Of a DNA stretch of 64,000 bases, positions 50,893-59,997 are shown piece after piece (positions within the stretch are counted from its first letter, which is position 1; the number at the start of each line of letters is the position of its first letter). A program made the position numbers and the translations under genes. Origin of the DNA: an uncultured Coriobacteriaceae bacterium (GTDB lineage Bacteria > Actinomycetota > Coriobacteriia > Coriobacteriales > Atopobiaceae); NCBI GenBank assembly GCA_902778135.1, contig CACYWP010000011.1, forward strand, positions 32,306 through 96,305, written 5' to 3'. Under the pieces are notes generated by a model. The model saw only the letters and a list, made by a program, of their open reading frames with translations. It searched no databases and was not told where the DNA came from.

Positions 50893-52317
50893 ATGACTAC
50901 TTCATTTGCCGAGCTCGGGCTAAACGAGCAGATACTGGCCGGGGTCGATGCCCTCGGCTTTTCCGAACCAACCCCCGTTCAGGCACAGGCCATCCCCCTG
51001 GTCCTGGCCGGTCGCGACATCGTCGCCTCGGCCCAGACCGGCACCGGCAAGACTGCGGCCTTTGCCCTGCCCGCCCTGCAGCTGATCATGGGGCCCTCCC
51101 CACAGGCAGACGAAGCGCAGGCCGAGGCCACCTCGCCCACGCCCACGGCGGAGGATGCGGCACCCGAGGACGCCCCCGCGCCCAAGCCGAGGCGCCGCAG
51201 GCGTCGCCGCAGGAAGCCCGCACAGGCTGGAACACCGGCCGCCACCGAGGGCCCGGCGCGGCCGCTGGCCCTGGTCGTCACGCCGACACGCGAGCTCGCC
51301 CAGCAGATCGAGCGCGTCGTCACCACCGTCTGCGAGCACACGGGGCAGCGCTCCGTCATCGTGATGGGAGGCGCCAAGTTCGACCGGCAGCTGAAGGCGC
51401 TGGCCCGCGGCTGCGACCTGCTGGTCGCAACCCCCGGACGTCTCATCGACCTGATGGAGCACAACCACGTCGACCTGGGGTCGGTGCGGGTGCTGGTGCT
51501 GGACGAGGCGGACCGCATGCTGGACATGGGCTTTTGGCCCAGCGTCCGCCGCATCCTGCAGGCCCTGCCCAGCCAGCGCCAGAACCTGCTGTTCTCCGCA
51601 ACGATCCCGCCCAGCATCAAGGGCACGATCGACGCCGTGCTCACCGACCCCGCCACCGTGGAGATCGCCCGTGTCGGCGAGACGGCCGACACTGTGGAGG
51701 AGCACCTCTGCCCCGTCACCCAGGGCCAGAAGACCCAGCTGCTGCAGGCCCTGGTGGAGACCGGCGGCGCGGAGCCGGGCACGCGACCCGAGCGCGTGCT
51801 GGTCTTCTGCCGCACCAAGCACCGCGTGGACGACGTCTCCAAGACGCTGAAGTCCGCAGGCCTGCAGGTCGAGGTCATGCATGCGGACCGTCCGCAGCGT
51901 GCGCGCGACAAGGCGCTGGAGCGCTTCCGCGAAGGCCAGGTGCAGCTGCTGGTGGCGACCGACGTCATGAGCCGCGGCATCGACGTCAGCGGCATCGACG
52001 CCGTGGTCAACTTCGACGTGCCGATGGACCCCGAGGACTACGTGCACCGCATCGGCCGCACGGGCCGCGCCGGGGCGACCGGGCACGCCTACACCTTCGT
52101 CGCCCCCGACGAGATAACCCCGCTGCGGGAGATCGAGTACTTCACCAGGAAGCTCGTGCCCCTGTGGGACCTGCCGGGATTCGACTACGACGACGGGCGC
52201 ATCGTACCCAACCCGACCCGCGCCACCGCGCGCCCCACGCGCACGATGTTCAGCGGCAGCAAGTCGCGCCGGGGCTTTGGCGGCCCCAACAGCGGTCGCT
52301 TTGGCAGGCACTATTAG
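50893..52317 (+). CDS. DEAD-box ATP-dependent RNA helicase
   Basis: A 474-residue RhlE/CsdA-type helicase. Motifs are FSEPTPVQAQAIP (Q motif), AQTGTGKT (I), PTRELAQQ (Ia), TPGRLIDLM (Ib), LDEADRML (II), FSATIPPS (III), VFCRTKHRVDD (IV), TDVMSRGIDVSGID (V) and HRIGRTGRAG (VI). An insertion of about 50 residues between motifs I and Ia is Pro/Ala/Glu-rich and then has eight consecutive Arg, which is unusual. The start is placed at ATG 50893; the frame is open upstream, but homology begins at TSFAELGL and there is no ribosome site. The basic C terminus is short. Confidence 0.92.
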   Translation: MTTSFAELGLNEQILAGVDALGFSEPTPVQAQAIPLVLAGRDIVASAQTGTGKTAAFALPALQLIMGPSPQADEAQAEATSPTPTAEDAAPEDAPAPKPRRRRRRRRKPAQAGTPAATEGPARPLALVVTPTRELAQQIERVVTTVCEHTGQRSVIVMGGAKFDRQLKALARGCDLLVATPGRLIDLMEHNHVDLGSVRVLVLDEADRMLDMGFWPSVRRILQALPSQRQNLLFSATIPPSIKGTIDAVLTDPATVEIARVGETADTVEEHLCPVTQGQKTQLLQALVETGGAEPGTRPERVLVFCRTKHRVDDVSKTLKSAGLQVEVMHADRPQRARDKALERFREGQVQLLVATDVMSRGIDVSGIDAVVNFDVPMDPEDYVHRIGRTGRAGATGHAYTFVAPDEITPLREIEYFTRKLVPLWDLPGFDYDDGRIVPNPTRATARPTRTMFSGSKSRRGFGGPNSGRFGRHY

Positions 52318-52401
52318 AGACCGCCCGCAAGCCACCCGAACATGTGACGCTTCCCGCCGAGGCGGCCGGAGGCGTCACGACGCACGACCAAAGGAACAAC
52401 G

Positions 52402-53682
52402 ATGAAGCAGGTCCGCCCCCATCCGCAGGTCATCGTCACGCGCAAGGCGGCCAGGTCGCTTGCGTCCGGCCACCCCTGGGTCTTCGAGGGCGAGGTCCTG
52501 CGCATGGCGCCGGCGCCCACCGACGGTCGGGAGGCCACCAACGGCTGCCTGGTGGACGTGCTGGAGGAGAACGGCACCTGGCAGGGAACGGGCCTACTCT
52601 CCCAGCGCAGCAAGATACGCGTGCGCATCGTGTCGCGCAACGCAAACGACCGGTTTGACCAGGCCTTCTGGCGCCGTCGCATCGAGTGGGCGTGGCGGCA
52701 TCGCCGCGTGGCGATGGACGGGCGCTCCCTGCCGGGATGCCCGCCCGACACCGCCTCGTGCCGCGTCGTCTTTTCCGAGGCCGACGGGCTGCCGGGGCTG
52801 ACGGTCGACCGGTACGGACAGGTGCTGGTGGCCCAGGTCGGCACGGTGGGCATGGAGCTGCTGCGCGCCACGGTCTATCCGCTGCTGCTGGAGGTGCTGC
52901 AGGCCGACGGCCAGGACGTGCGGGCCATCTACGAGCGCTGCGACGCGCCGACGCGCGAGAAGGAGGGCCTGCCGCTGCGCAAGGGCTGGTGGGATAGCGC
53001 GCCGGTACTCGACACGCGGATCGTCGTCCGCGAGAACGGGCTGGCCTTCGACCTGGACCTGGAGAACTCGCAGAAGACGGGCTTCTTCCTCGACCAGAAG
53101 TACAATCGCCGGGCGGTTCGCGAGCTGTCCCGCGACCGGCGCGTCCTGGACTGCTTCTGCCACGTCGGACCCTTTGGCCTCAACGCGGCTGCAGGCGGGG
53201 CCCAGCTGGTGCGCTGCGTGGACGTCAGCCAGATGGCGCTCGATTTGGCCGCGCACAACGCCTCGCTCAACGGCCTGGACGACCGCATGGGCTTTACCTG
53301 CGCAAACGTGCTGGAATACCTGCCGGCCCTGCGGTCCGACCGTGCCTTTGCACGCGCGGAGGGCGGCCCCTTCGACCTCATCGTGCTCGACCCGCCCGCC
53401 TTCACCAAGAGCCGCGCGACGGTGCGCAATGCGGCGCGAGGCTACCGGGAGATCAACTGCGAGGCCCTGCGCCTGTTGCCGCGGGGAGGCTACCTGGCCA
53501 CGTGCAGCTGCTCGCAGCATATGACGCGCGACCTGTTGGCCCAGGCCATCGCCGAGGCGGCACATGACGCAAACGTCCAGCTGCGGCAGGTCGAGGAGCG
53601 CCAGCAGGCCCCCGACCACCCCATCCTGTGGGGCTTCCCGCCCAGCCACTATCTGGACTTCTTCATCTTTCAGGTGGTGTAG
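52402..53682 (+). CDS. rlmI: RlmI-like 23S rRNA (cytosine-C5) methyltransferase
   Basis: A 426-residue class I SAM methyltransferase with an N-terminal PUA domain (SLASGHPWVFEGEV). The catalytic part has KTGFFLDQKYNRR, LDCFCHVGPFGLNAA (SAM site), LDPPAFTKSR and LATCSCSQHMTRDLL, which holds the cysteines expected for m5C chemistry. E. coli RlmI modifies C1962; the same role is likely. AAAGGA precedes the ATG. It is the second of two plus-strand genes after the helicase, 84 bases apart. Confidence 0.88.
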   Translation: MKQVRPHPQVIVTRKAARSLASGHPWVFEGEVLRMAPAPTDGREATNGCLVDVLEENGTWQGTGLLSQRSKIRVRIVSRNANDRFDQAFWRRRIEWAWRHRRVAMDGRSLPGCPPDTASCRVVFSEADGLPGLTVDRYGQVLVAQVGTVGMELLRATVYPLLLEVLQADGQDVRAIYERCDAPTREKEGLPLRKGWWDSAPVLDTRIVVRENGLAFDLDLENSQKTGFFLDQKYNRRAVRELSRDRRVLDCFCHVGPFGLNAAAGGAQLVRCVDVSQMALDLAAHNASLNGLDDRMGFTCANVLEYLPALRSDRAFARAEGGPFDLIVLDPPAFTKSRATVRNAARGYREINCEALRLLPRGGYLATCSCSQHMTRDLLAQAIAEAAHDANVQLRQVEERQQAPDHPILWGFPPSHYLDFFIFQVV

Positions 53683-53727
53683 CGCCTCGGACGCCCGCAG
53701 CCCGGGACGCCCGGCATCCGGAGGTCC

Positions 53728-54714
53728 CTACTCGTCCTCGTCGTCCTCCTCGTTGAGCACACGCGCAAGCACCCGGCCATCCACGTTGCCACCACTGATG
53801 ACCAGCGCGACGTCGGTGCCGCCCACAAGCTCGGGATATTCGCGCACGGCAGCCACGACCATCGCGCTTGCGCCTTCAATCATGCACTGCTCCCGCTCGA
53901 CCATGAAGCGTAGAGCTGCGCGGATGTCGCGCTCGTTCACGATGACCCACTGGTCGACCAGATCGGGCAGCATGTCATAGCCCAGCTGGCCCACGCCGCC
54001 CACGACCGCCTCGCAGATAGTGTCACTCTCCACCGGGTAGTTGCGGTAGCACATGTGGTCCTTGATCGACTGGTAGACCGACGGACAGGCAGCCGTCTGA
54101 ACAGCCACGATGCGTATGTCCTGGTTGATGGCGCGTGCGCCCACGGCCACGCCTGCCATAAGGCCGCCGCGCCCCACCGGACACACGATGGTGTCCACCT
54201 TGGGGTGCTGCAAGGCAATCTCGTATCCAATGGTCCCCAGGCCCGCACACACCTGCGTGTCAAGGCAGGCGGGGTCCACATAGAAGAGCTCGTTGCAGTC
54301 GAGGTAGTTGATGCCCAGCGCCAGGGCCTCGTTATAGGTACCACCCATGGTCATGACGCGCGCGCCGTAGAAGCGGATGCGGTCGAGCTTGGTGGGGGCC
54401 GTCCCGTACGGCACGATCACAATGCAGTTTTCGATGCCCAGCACGTGCGCAGCATAGGCCACGCCGATGGCATGGTTGCCCGTAGAGACCGTACCCACGC
54501 CCCGCTTGAGCTGCTCGGGCTTGAGCTGTGCCAGGGTGTTGAGCGCACCGCGAATCTTGCAGCTACGTCCCAGCTGCTGGCTCTCCAGCTTGAACCGATA
54601 GCGGCACTCGTCGGAGCTGAGGTAGATGGAGTCCTCCAGCGGCGTGCGTCGGACGCGGTCGCCGATGCGCTCGTAGGCTTCGCGAACGTCCTCTCCGGTA
54701 ATGTGGCGCGCCAT
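53728..54714 (-). CDS. Threonine ammonia-lyase-like PLP enzyme
   Basis: A 328-residue fold-type II PLP enzyme. The cofactor Lys is in SCKIRGALNTLAQL, and STGNHAIGVAYAAH and VCPVGRGGLMAGVA bind substrate and phosphate. The sequence fits biosynthetic or catabolic threonine/serine dehydratases without the C-terminal ACT domain. Two details are unusual: SCK for the common SFK, and GRGGL in place of GGGGL. ATG 54714 has GGGGGAG upstream; the frame extends far 5' through tadA without homology. An alternative is a diaminopropionate or serine-racemase type activity. Confidence 0.8.
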   Translation of the reverse strand: MARHITGEDVREAYERIGDRVRRTPLEDSIYLSSDECRYRFKLESQQLGRSCKIRGALNTLAQLKPEQLKRGVGTVSTGNHAIGVAYAAHVLGIENCIVIVPYGTAPTKLDRIRFYGARVMTMGGTYNEALALGINYLDCNELFYVDPACLDTQVCAGLGTIGYEIALQHPKVDTIVCPVGRGGLMAGVAVGARAINQDIRIVAVQTAACPSVYQSIKDHMCYRNYPVESDTICEAVVGGVGQLGYDMLPDLVDQWVIVNERDIRAALRFMVEREQCMIEGASAMVVAAVREYPELVGGTDVALVISGGNVDGRVLARVLNEEDDEDE

Positions 54715-54845
54715 CGTCTCCCCCTGCCCCGCCGTCGATATAGATAATCTAAGCGCATTTGGGAGGCCTGGTATGCCAGAACTGTCACCATGTAACCCAC
54801 TTCTAAACGTAGGGGCCTTGATGCGGCGCGTGGACGGCGTGAGGC

Positions 54846-55337
54846 CTACGTCGCCGTCCGTTCCGCGCGTCGGGCGGCCCGGCGCTCGCGGAAGAACGCC
54901 CTCAGGACCTCGGCGCATTCGTCGGCCATGACGCCCGGCGTCACCTCGAACTCGTGGTTGAGGCGCGGGTCGTGGCTGACGTCGTAGAGCGTGCCGAGCG
55001 CCCCGCCCTTGGGGTCGGAGGCCCCGTACACGCAGCGGTCGACGCGGCCGTTGACCATCAGCCCCGCACACATCAGGCAGGGCTCCAGCGTGACGTACAC
55101 CGTGCAGCCGGTCAGCCGCCAGCGCCCCAGCACCCGCGAGGCCTCGAGCATCGCCGCGAACTCCGCATGCGCCGAGGGGTCGCGGTCGGTCTCGCGCCGG
55201 TTGTGCGCGCGGGCCACCACCTCGCCATCGCAGACGACGACCGCCCCGATGGGCACCTCGCCCTCCGCCGCCGCGGCGCGCGCCTCCTCCAGCGCCAGCC
55301 TCATGAATGTCCGATCCGTCGTCTCCATGCGTGACAT
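54846..55337 (-). CDS. tadA: tRNA adenosine(34) deaminase TadA
   Basis: About 163 residues. TadA deaminates A34 of tRNA-Arg(ACG) to inosine. The zinc site comprises SAHAEFAA (HAE; Glu is catalytic) and EPCLMCAG (PCxxC). IGAVVVCDGEVVARAHNRRE and GASDPKGGALGTLYDV match TadA. The start is uncertain: ATG 55337 or 55328, neither with a clear ribosome site, so the message may be leaderless. The basic tail RERRAARRAERTAT suits tRNA binding. Confidence 0.9.
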   Translation of the reverse strand: MSRMETTDRTFMRLALEEARAAAAEGEVPIGAVVVCDGEVVARAHNRRETDRDPSAHAEFAAMLEASRVLGRWRLTGCTVYVTLEPCLMCAGLMVNGRVDRCVYGASDPKGGALGTLYDVSHDPRLNHEFEVTPGVMADECAEVLRAFFRERRAARRAERTAT

Positions 55338-55616
55338 GGTAGCAGCACAATGCCCGAAACCGGTCCTGATGACGCGGCAATCCGGTCCGCCAGTGCGAAC
55401 GCCGTTTTCGGCCCATCCCCGCCATGCGGTCACACTACCCTGTTTACCAGCCAAAATCGTGCAAAGTTCACCACTTGTGCGCAAGGGGGGAAGGTCAGCC
55501 CACCGCTCCCCGCAAGAGGCTAGCGACTGGACGAATCGCCATCGGTCAGCCCCGTGTCCAACCCGCATACTCAGAGATTAGATATGTCTCACCGAGCGAC
55601 ATCGAAGGGAACGACC

Positions 55617-56546
55617 ATGATTCGTACCGTATGTCTCAACCCCGCCATCGACAAGACGATCCAGGTCCCGGGCTTCAAGATTGACTCCGTCAACCGCGTC
55701 ACCGAGCTGCGCGCCGACGCCGGTGGCAAGGGCATCAACGTCTCCAAGGTAGTCAAGGAGCTCGGCGGCCAGTCCGTGGCCTACGCCATCCTCGCTGGCG
55801 ACGCGGGCCGCACGATCAAGAGCATGGTCGAGGCCATGGGCATCGAGGTCAAGGCCGTCGAGGTCGAGGGCGAGACCCGCACCAACACCAAGATCGTCGA
55901 CCAGGAGCTGCATACCAACACCGACGTCAACGAGCCGGGTCCCGCGACCACCGAGGCCGACTTCAAGGCGCTGCTCGACATCCTCGTCGCCGACATCGAC
56001 GAGGGCGACACCGTCATCCTCGCCGGCTCCATCCCCGCCGGCGCGGCCGTTGACACGTACGCGACGTGGGTCAAGGCCTGCAAGGAGGCCGGCGCCAAGG
56101 TCTTCCTCGATGCCGACGGCAAGGTGCTCGACTACGGCATCAGCGCGGGCCCCACGATGATCAAGCCCAACGACATCGAGCTCTCCGGCATGGTCGGGCG
56201 CGACCTCGACACGCTCGAGAAGATCGACGCCGCCGCGCGCGAGATCATGGATCGTGGCGTCGAGTGGGTCACCGTCTCGATGGGTGGCGAGGGCGCCCTG
56301 TTCGTGACCCCCGAGAAGACCTACAAGGCCAGCTCGCCGAAGGTCAAGGTCGGCTCGACCGTCGGTGCCGGCGACTCCGTCGTGGCCGCCATCGCCTACG
56401 CCCAGGACAACGACCTCGACATCATCGAGACCATCAAGCTGGCCGTCGCCACCGGCGCCGCCAACGTCAGCATGGAGGGCACGCAGGCCGCCCCGCGCAC
56501 GCTGGTCGACTCGCTCATCGACCAGGTGGGCATCGAAGAGCTGTAA
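55617..56546 (+). CDS. fruK: 1-phosphofructokinase or related PfkB sugar-phosphate kinase
   Basis: A 309-residue PfkB-family kinase. VCLNPAIDKTIQV and RADAGGKGINVSKVVKELGG lead, and GSTVGAGDSVVAAIAYA supplies the catalytic Asp and anion hole near residue 250. FruK and tagatose-6-phosphate kinase LacC cannot be separated with certainty; the early GGKGINVSKV motif fits the FruK/LacC/Pfk2 group. No PTS gene is adjacent. GAAGGGA precedes ATG 55617, and a terminator follows the stop. Confidence 0.85.
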   Translation: MIRTVCLNPAIDKTIQVPGFKIDSVNRVTELRADAGGKGINVSKVVKELGGQSVAYAILAGDAGRTIKSMVEAMGIEVKAVEVEGETRTNTKIVDQELHTNTDVNEPGPATTEADFKALLDILVADIDEGDTVILAGSIPAGAAVDTYATWVKACKEAGAKVFLDADGKVLDYGISAGPTMIKPNDIELSGMVGRDLDTLEKIDAAAREIMDRGVEWVTVSMGGEGALFVTPEKTYKASSPKVKVGSTVGAGDSVVAAIAYAQDNDLDIIETIKLAVATGAANVSMEGTQAAPRTLVDSLIDQVGIEEL

Positions 56547-56571
56547 CACCCCGCCCATAGCAGCACTTCTG

Positions 56572-56602
56572 GCAGGCCGCCGTTCATCGGCGGCCTGCTT
56601 TC
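56572..56602 (+). terminator. Intrinsic terminator after the PfkB kinase gene
   Basis: A perfect 11-bp GC-rich stem (56572-56582 with 56588-56598) with a 5-base loop, followed by TTT. Confidence 0.8.
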
Positions 56603-56653
56603 CACACTGGCAGACTTGCAGACGCGAGAGTGGGGTATCATAGCAACATCTGC

Positions 56654-56741
56654 GGAGGGGTGGCAGAGTGGTTGAATGCAGCGGTCTTGAAAACCGCCGG
56701 GCCGAAAGGTCTCGCGGGTTCGAATCCCGCCCCCTCCGCCA
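56654..56741 (+). tRNA. tRNA-Ser (anticodon UGA)
   Basis: An 85-base tRNA plus encoded CCA. The acceptor stem GGAGGGG (56654-56660) pairs with CCCCTCC. The anticodon loop is CTTGAAA (anticodon TGA), the variable arm is long as in serine tRNAs, and the T arm is CGGGTTCGAATCCCG. The discriminator base is G and CCA is at 56739-56741. Confidence 0.95.
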
Positions 56742-56913
56742 GACGTGAGTCACGGGCCGGGGGAGGCTGCCGGCCCGAGCGTGTTGCTGGTGGCGAAGGC
56801 GGGGTTCGAACCGCGAGGTCGCGACGCGGCAGCGTCGCGGGCCGAGGAGCGCGAGCGACGAGGCCTGGGAGCGTCGTCGGAGACGACGCGGGAATCCCGC
56901 CCCCTCCGCCAGA
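56722..56913. repeat. Duplicated tRNA-Ser 3' end bounding a short segment
   Basis: The 22 bases at 56722-56743 (T-arm end, acceptor, CCA and GA) recur exactly at 56892-56913. The 148 bases between hold no gene but include GGGTTCGAACC-like and GC-rich hairpin sequence. This looks like an att-type direct repeat left by integration and excision, or a broken tRNA copy. Confidence 0.7.
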
Positions 56914-56962
56914 AGTGGTTATCGGTCGGCCAAGACGCCGACTCAAAGGAAGGAGAGACCGC

Positions 56963-57514
56963 ATGTCCATCGCACTTATCGCCGTTGCCATCATCGTTGC
57001 CCTCGGCATCGCCTATATCAACATTCGCAACGGCATCGTCCGCAAGAACAATCGCTGTGACAACGCCTGGCAGACCATCGACGCCCAGCTGCAGCGCCGC
57101 AACGACCTCATCCCCAATCTCGTCAACACCGTCAAGGGCTACATGACCCACGAGCGCGAGACCCTCGAGGCCGTCACCAACGCCCGTGCCGCCGTCGCCA
57201 GCGCCAGCACCCCCGAGGCCGCCATGGCCGCCTCCGGCCAGCTGACCCAGGCACTGGGCCACCTGTTCGCCGTCGCCGAGTCCTACCCCGAGCTGAAGGC
57301 CAACACCAACTTCGCCCAGCTGCAGGCCGACCTGACCGACACCGAGAACAAGATCAGCTACGCCCGCATGAGCTTCAACGACTGCGTGCTGGAGTACAAC
57401 AACGCGATCCAGACCTTCCCGGGCAACATCGTCGCCGGCTCTGCCTTCCCCAAGCGTCAGGGCTTCGTCGTCGAGGACGCCGCCGCGCGCCAGGCCCCCA
57501 CGGTCCAGTTCTAG
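56963..57514 (+). CDS. lemA: LemA family protein
   Basis: A 183-residue LemA-type protein. One N-terminal membrane helix (about residues 2-20) is followed by IRNGIVRKNNRCDNAWQTIDAQLQRRNDLIPNLVNTVKGYM, the family signature, and a helical cytoplasmic domain ending NAIQTFPGNIVAGSAFPKRQGF. The length is normal for the family. The function of LemA is not known; some members are linked to membrane stress. AAGGAAGGAG precedes the ATG. It stands alone, with a terminator after it. Confidence 0.92.
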   Translation: MSIALIAVAIIVALGIAYINIRNGIVRKNNRCDNAWQTIDAQLQRRNDLIPNLVNTVKGYMTHERETLEAVTNARAAVASASTPEAAMAASGQLTQALGHLFAVAESYPELKANTNFAQLQADLTDTENKISYARMSFNDCVLEYNNAIQTFPGNIVAGSAFPKRQGFVVEDAAARQAPTVQF

Positions 57515-57539
57515 CCTCTTCGCACAAACCAGCCTGACT

Positions 57540-57571
57540 GGCGCCTCCGCCCATGCGGGGGCGCCTTTTCT
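57540..57571 (+). terminator. Intrinsic terminator after lemA
   Basis: An 11-bp stem with one G-T pair (GGCGCCTCCGC / GCGGGGGCGCC) followed by TTTTCT. Confidence 0.85.
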
Positions 57572-57740
57572 GTCAGACGGTCGCCTGCGGCACCGCCCGC
57601 GGGTTGGCTGCAGCATCTTCCGTCGCGCGCAATTCTCCGACAGGTCACAATACCTCCATGAACGTTCCTTTCCGTGCCAATTTCGACACTTTAACAATTC
57701 ATACTTGGGTTCTCTCGTCCTTTCGGATAGCTTGAAGCCC

Positions 57741-58004
57741 ATGGATATCGAACGCAACAAAGTCACCGGAAGTTGCCTGCGCCAGATGCGCAAGGAGGCG
57801 GGCCTGACCCAGCTGCAGGTCGCCTTGCGCATGCGCAGGACCCAGTCGTTCGTCAGCAAGGTCGAGAATGCCGACCGCGAGCTTTCCCTGGTCGAGGCCT
57901 TCCTCTACGCCGCGGCACTGGACGCAAGCTACGACGACCTGATCGATCGCGTCCATGACGGCCTCGTCGACAGCGGCCTGTACCCCACTCCCGAGGCGAT
58001 CTGA
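57741..58004 (+). CDS. Small XRE-type helix-turn-helix protein
   Basis: An 87-residue Cro/C1-type protein. LRQMRKEAGLTQLQVALRMRRTQSFVSKVENADRELSLVE is a canonical HTH_3 domain spanning nearly the whole protein, followed by a short dimerisation tail. ATG 57741 is used, giving a domain that begins near residue 10; no strong ribosome site is seen, though TTGAAG is near. The target is unknown. It precedes the pyridoxamine kinase on the same strand, separated by about 140 bases. Confidence 0.8.
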   Translation: MDIERNKVTGSCLRQMRKEAGLTQLQVALRMRRTQSFVSKVENADRELSLVEAFLYAAALDASYDDLIDRVHDGLVDSGLYPTPEAI

Positions 58005-58143
58005 CGCCGCGCGGGGCCACGGGGCCCGGCCATAGACTCATGCTATAACCGTCAACCTGCATTTTCCTTACCTCCCCGCCCGCACAAAGGGATAGACTCT
58101 TGCGAAGCATTGGTCCATCAGTCCGTGCAGAAAGGAAAATCCC

Positions 58144-59019
58144 ATGAACAATGCTAGAGATCTGTACCTGTATCGTCGCGAGGGTGGCTACATCCCACGC
58201 GTGGCAGCCGTCCACGACCTATGCGGTTACGGCAAGTGCTCGCTGGGTGTCGCCATCCCCGTGCTTTCGGCGGCCGGTTGCGACGTCTGCCCCGTTCCCA
58301 CCTCGCTCTTTTCCGCGCACACGCGCTTCCCGGTCTTCCATATGCACGACACCACCGACATGCTGGCACCCTACCTGGACGCATGGGTGGCCGAAGGCGT
58401 CGAGCTCGATGCCATCTACTCCGGCTTCCTGGGTGCGGCCGAGCAGGTCGGGGCCATCCAGCGCCTCTATCGCGAGCACCAGGGCGCGCTGCGCATCGTC
58501 GACCCCGTCATGGGCGACGGCGGCAAGATCTACACCACCTACACCGACGAGCTGTGCGCCGCGATGGGCGAGCTGGTCGACGGGGCCGACGTGCTGACCC
58601 CCAACCTGACCGAGGCTTCCATCCTGACCGGCATCCCCTACCAGGGCCAGGACGTGGACGAGGACTACGTGCGCCGCATCGTCGACGCGCTGGTCGAGCA
58701 GGGAGCGCGCACCGTCGTGCTGAAGGGCATCGTGCACGAGGGCGAGGCCATCATCCGCAACTACGTGGCGGGAGCGGACCTGGCGTTCGAGGAGGTCTCC
58801 AGCGAGCTGCTGCCCTTCATGCTGCATGGCACCGGCGACCTCTATGCCAGCAGTCTGCTGGCGGCCATCATGGCTGGCAAGTCGCTGTACGATGCGGTGG
58901 ACTTCGCCGGCGGGTTCGTGCGTGACGCGATGCGCATCACGCAGGCTCAGCCCGACTTCGAGGTGCGCGGCGTCAGCTTCGAGTCCGAGCTGGGCAAGAT
59001 CGCGGCCCTTCTCGGCTAG
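58144..59019 (+). CDS. pdxY: Pyridoxamine/pyridoxal kinase
   Basis: A 291-residue ribokinase-fold vitamin B6 kinase. VAAVHDLCGYGKCSLGVAIPVLSAAG at the start, IVDPVMGDGGKIY, TPNLTEASILTG, VVLKGI and the catalytic loop HGTGDLYASSLLAAI (GTGD) identify it. The wording 'pyridoxamine kinase' fits the actinobacterial/Firmicutes PdxY-like group; a thiamine-pathway role is less likely. AAAGGA precedes ATG 58144. A terminator follows. Confidence 0.85.
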   Translation: MNNARDLYLYRREGGYIPRVAAVHDLCGYGKCSLGVAIPVLSAAGCDVCPVPTSLFSAHTRFPVFHMHDTTDMLAPYLDAWVAEGVELDAIYSGFLGAAEQVGAIQRLYREHQGALRIVDPVMGDGGKIYTTYTDELCAAMGELVDGADVLTPNLTEASILTGIPYQGQDVDEDYVRRIVDALVEQGARTVVLKGIVHEGEAIIRNYVAGADLAFEEVSSELLPFMLHGTGDLYASSLLAAIMAGKSLYDAVDFAGGFVRDAMRITQAQPDFEVRGVSFESELGKIAALLG

Positions 59020-59045
59020 GGACGGACTCCCCCACAGGCAGAAAG

Positions 59046-59082
59046 GGACGGGCACCATGGGGATAACCCGTGGTGCCCGTCC
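59046..59082. terminator. Hairpin between convergent pdxY and tetR genes
   Basis: A 12-bp perfect stem (59046-59057 with 59071-59082) with a 13-base loop lies between convergent stops. It has no clear T-run. Confidence 0.6.
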
Positions 59083-59115
59083 TCATAAGAGCGCTCTCTG
59101 CCTGGCCGGTGTCGC

Positions 59116-59736
59116 CTACGCGGGGTTCCTGCGCTTGCGATAGCGCAACGCCGAGCATGCCGCGTCGCTGATCAGCTCGACGGAGGCGTTGCCGTTCAGG
59201 CGGCACTCGCCCAGGATGCCCATCGCCACGAACCTGGCACGCTCGGCCAGCGCCTCGTCGCCCACCTTGTTGTAGTCGGTGAGCAGGCCGCGGTCCAGCA
59301 CGATGGCGCCCAGGCCATCGGCGGCATTGGCCTGCACCAGGTCCTCCGTGTTCATCTCGTCCAGCACATGCCACATCGGGCGGCGTTCGCCCTGCTCGTC
59401 ATACAGCCACGCATGCACGCACTCGACGATGGCGCGCACCGCATCCTCGCGCGTCTCGACCTGCTCGGTCGCCTGACGCACCTGATCCAGCAGGTCGGTC
59501 ACATACGTCATCGAGACGGTCTTGCTCAGCTCCTCCTTGCCGCCAAAGTAGTAGTAGAACAGTCCGCGCGTGATGCCCATGACGGACGTGACGTCGGTAA
59601 TCGAGACCTTGGCCGCATTGCCCTGCTCCGCAAGCTCGCGCGCGCACTGCACCAGACGCTCGCGCTTCGCGTCGTATCGGTTTGACTCATCTGCAAAATT
59701 GCGCCGAGTTCTCTCAACTCTCATGGTCGACGCCAT
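59116..59736 (-). CDS. TetR-family transcriptional regulator
   Basis: A 206-residue protein. The N-terminal helix-turn-helix VSITDVTSVMGITRGLFYYYFGGKEEL (about residues 45-70) is typical of TetR. The C-terminal ligand-binding part has no recognised relatives. ATG 59736 has AAGAGGAG upstream; a longer start at 59790 lacks one. The gene is followed on the plus side by an AT-rich gap with a TetR-like inverted repeat, so autoregulation is plausible. No efflux gene is adjacent. Confidence 0.85.
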   Translation of the reverse strand: MASTMRVERTRRNFADESNRYDAKRERLVQCARELAEQGNAAKVSITDVTSVMGITRGLFYYYFGGKEELSKTVSMTYVTDLLDQVRQATEQVETREDAVRAIVECVHAWLYDEQGERRPMWHVLDEMNTEDLVQANAADGLGAIVLDRGLLTDYNKVGDEALAERARFVAMGILGECRLNGNASVELISDAACSALRYRKRRNPA

Positions 59737-59861
59737 TCCAACTCCTCTTTGCCCATGACGATTCCTGTCCAGAACCGCGAGGCCACACAAGCCCCTCGGA
59801 ACGTCAGCGGCATACGGTCGATCCGTACCTCATGCTGCATTTTTTGATTTTACGGTATTTG

Positions 59862-59877
59862 TTTAGATAGTTAAACT
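59862..59877. promoter_or_regulatory. Candidate TetR operator
   Basis: GTTTA-N6-TAAAC lies 126 bases upstream of the tetR start in an AT-rich stretch (59840-59980). The inverted arms are five bases, so chance occurrence is possible. Confidence 0.35.
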
Positions 59878-59997
59878 GTCAATCTTGTTTTTTTGAAAAG
59901 GCTGGGAACCTGCAGTTTGTCGGCCTATCTCGGCCAGCTACTGTAAAGTTGATAAAGTTTTAGTTTAAAAGCAGATATCCAATATCCGCGAAGCACG

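Noticed and set aside
54740..54765. A fourth HspR operator upstream of the threonine-dehydratase-like gene
   Set aside because: AATCTAAG is present, but the second half at the 15-base spacing is missing.
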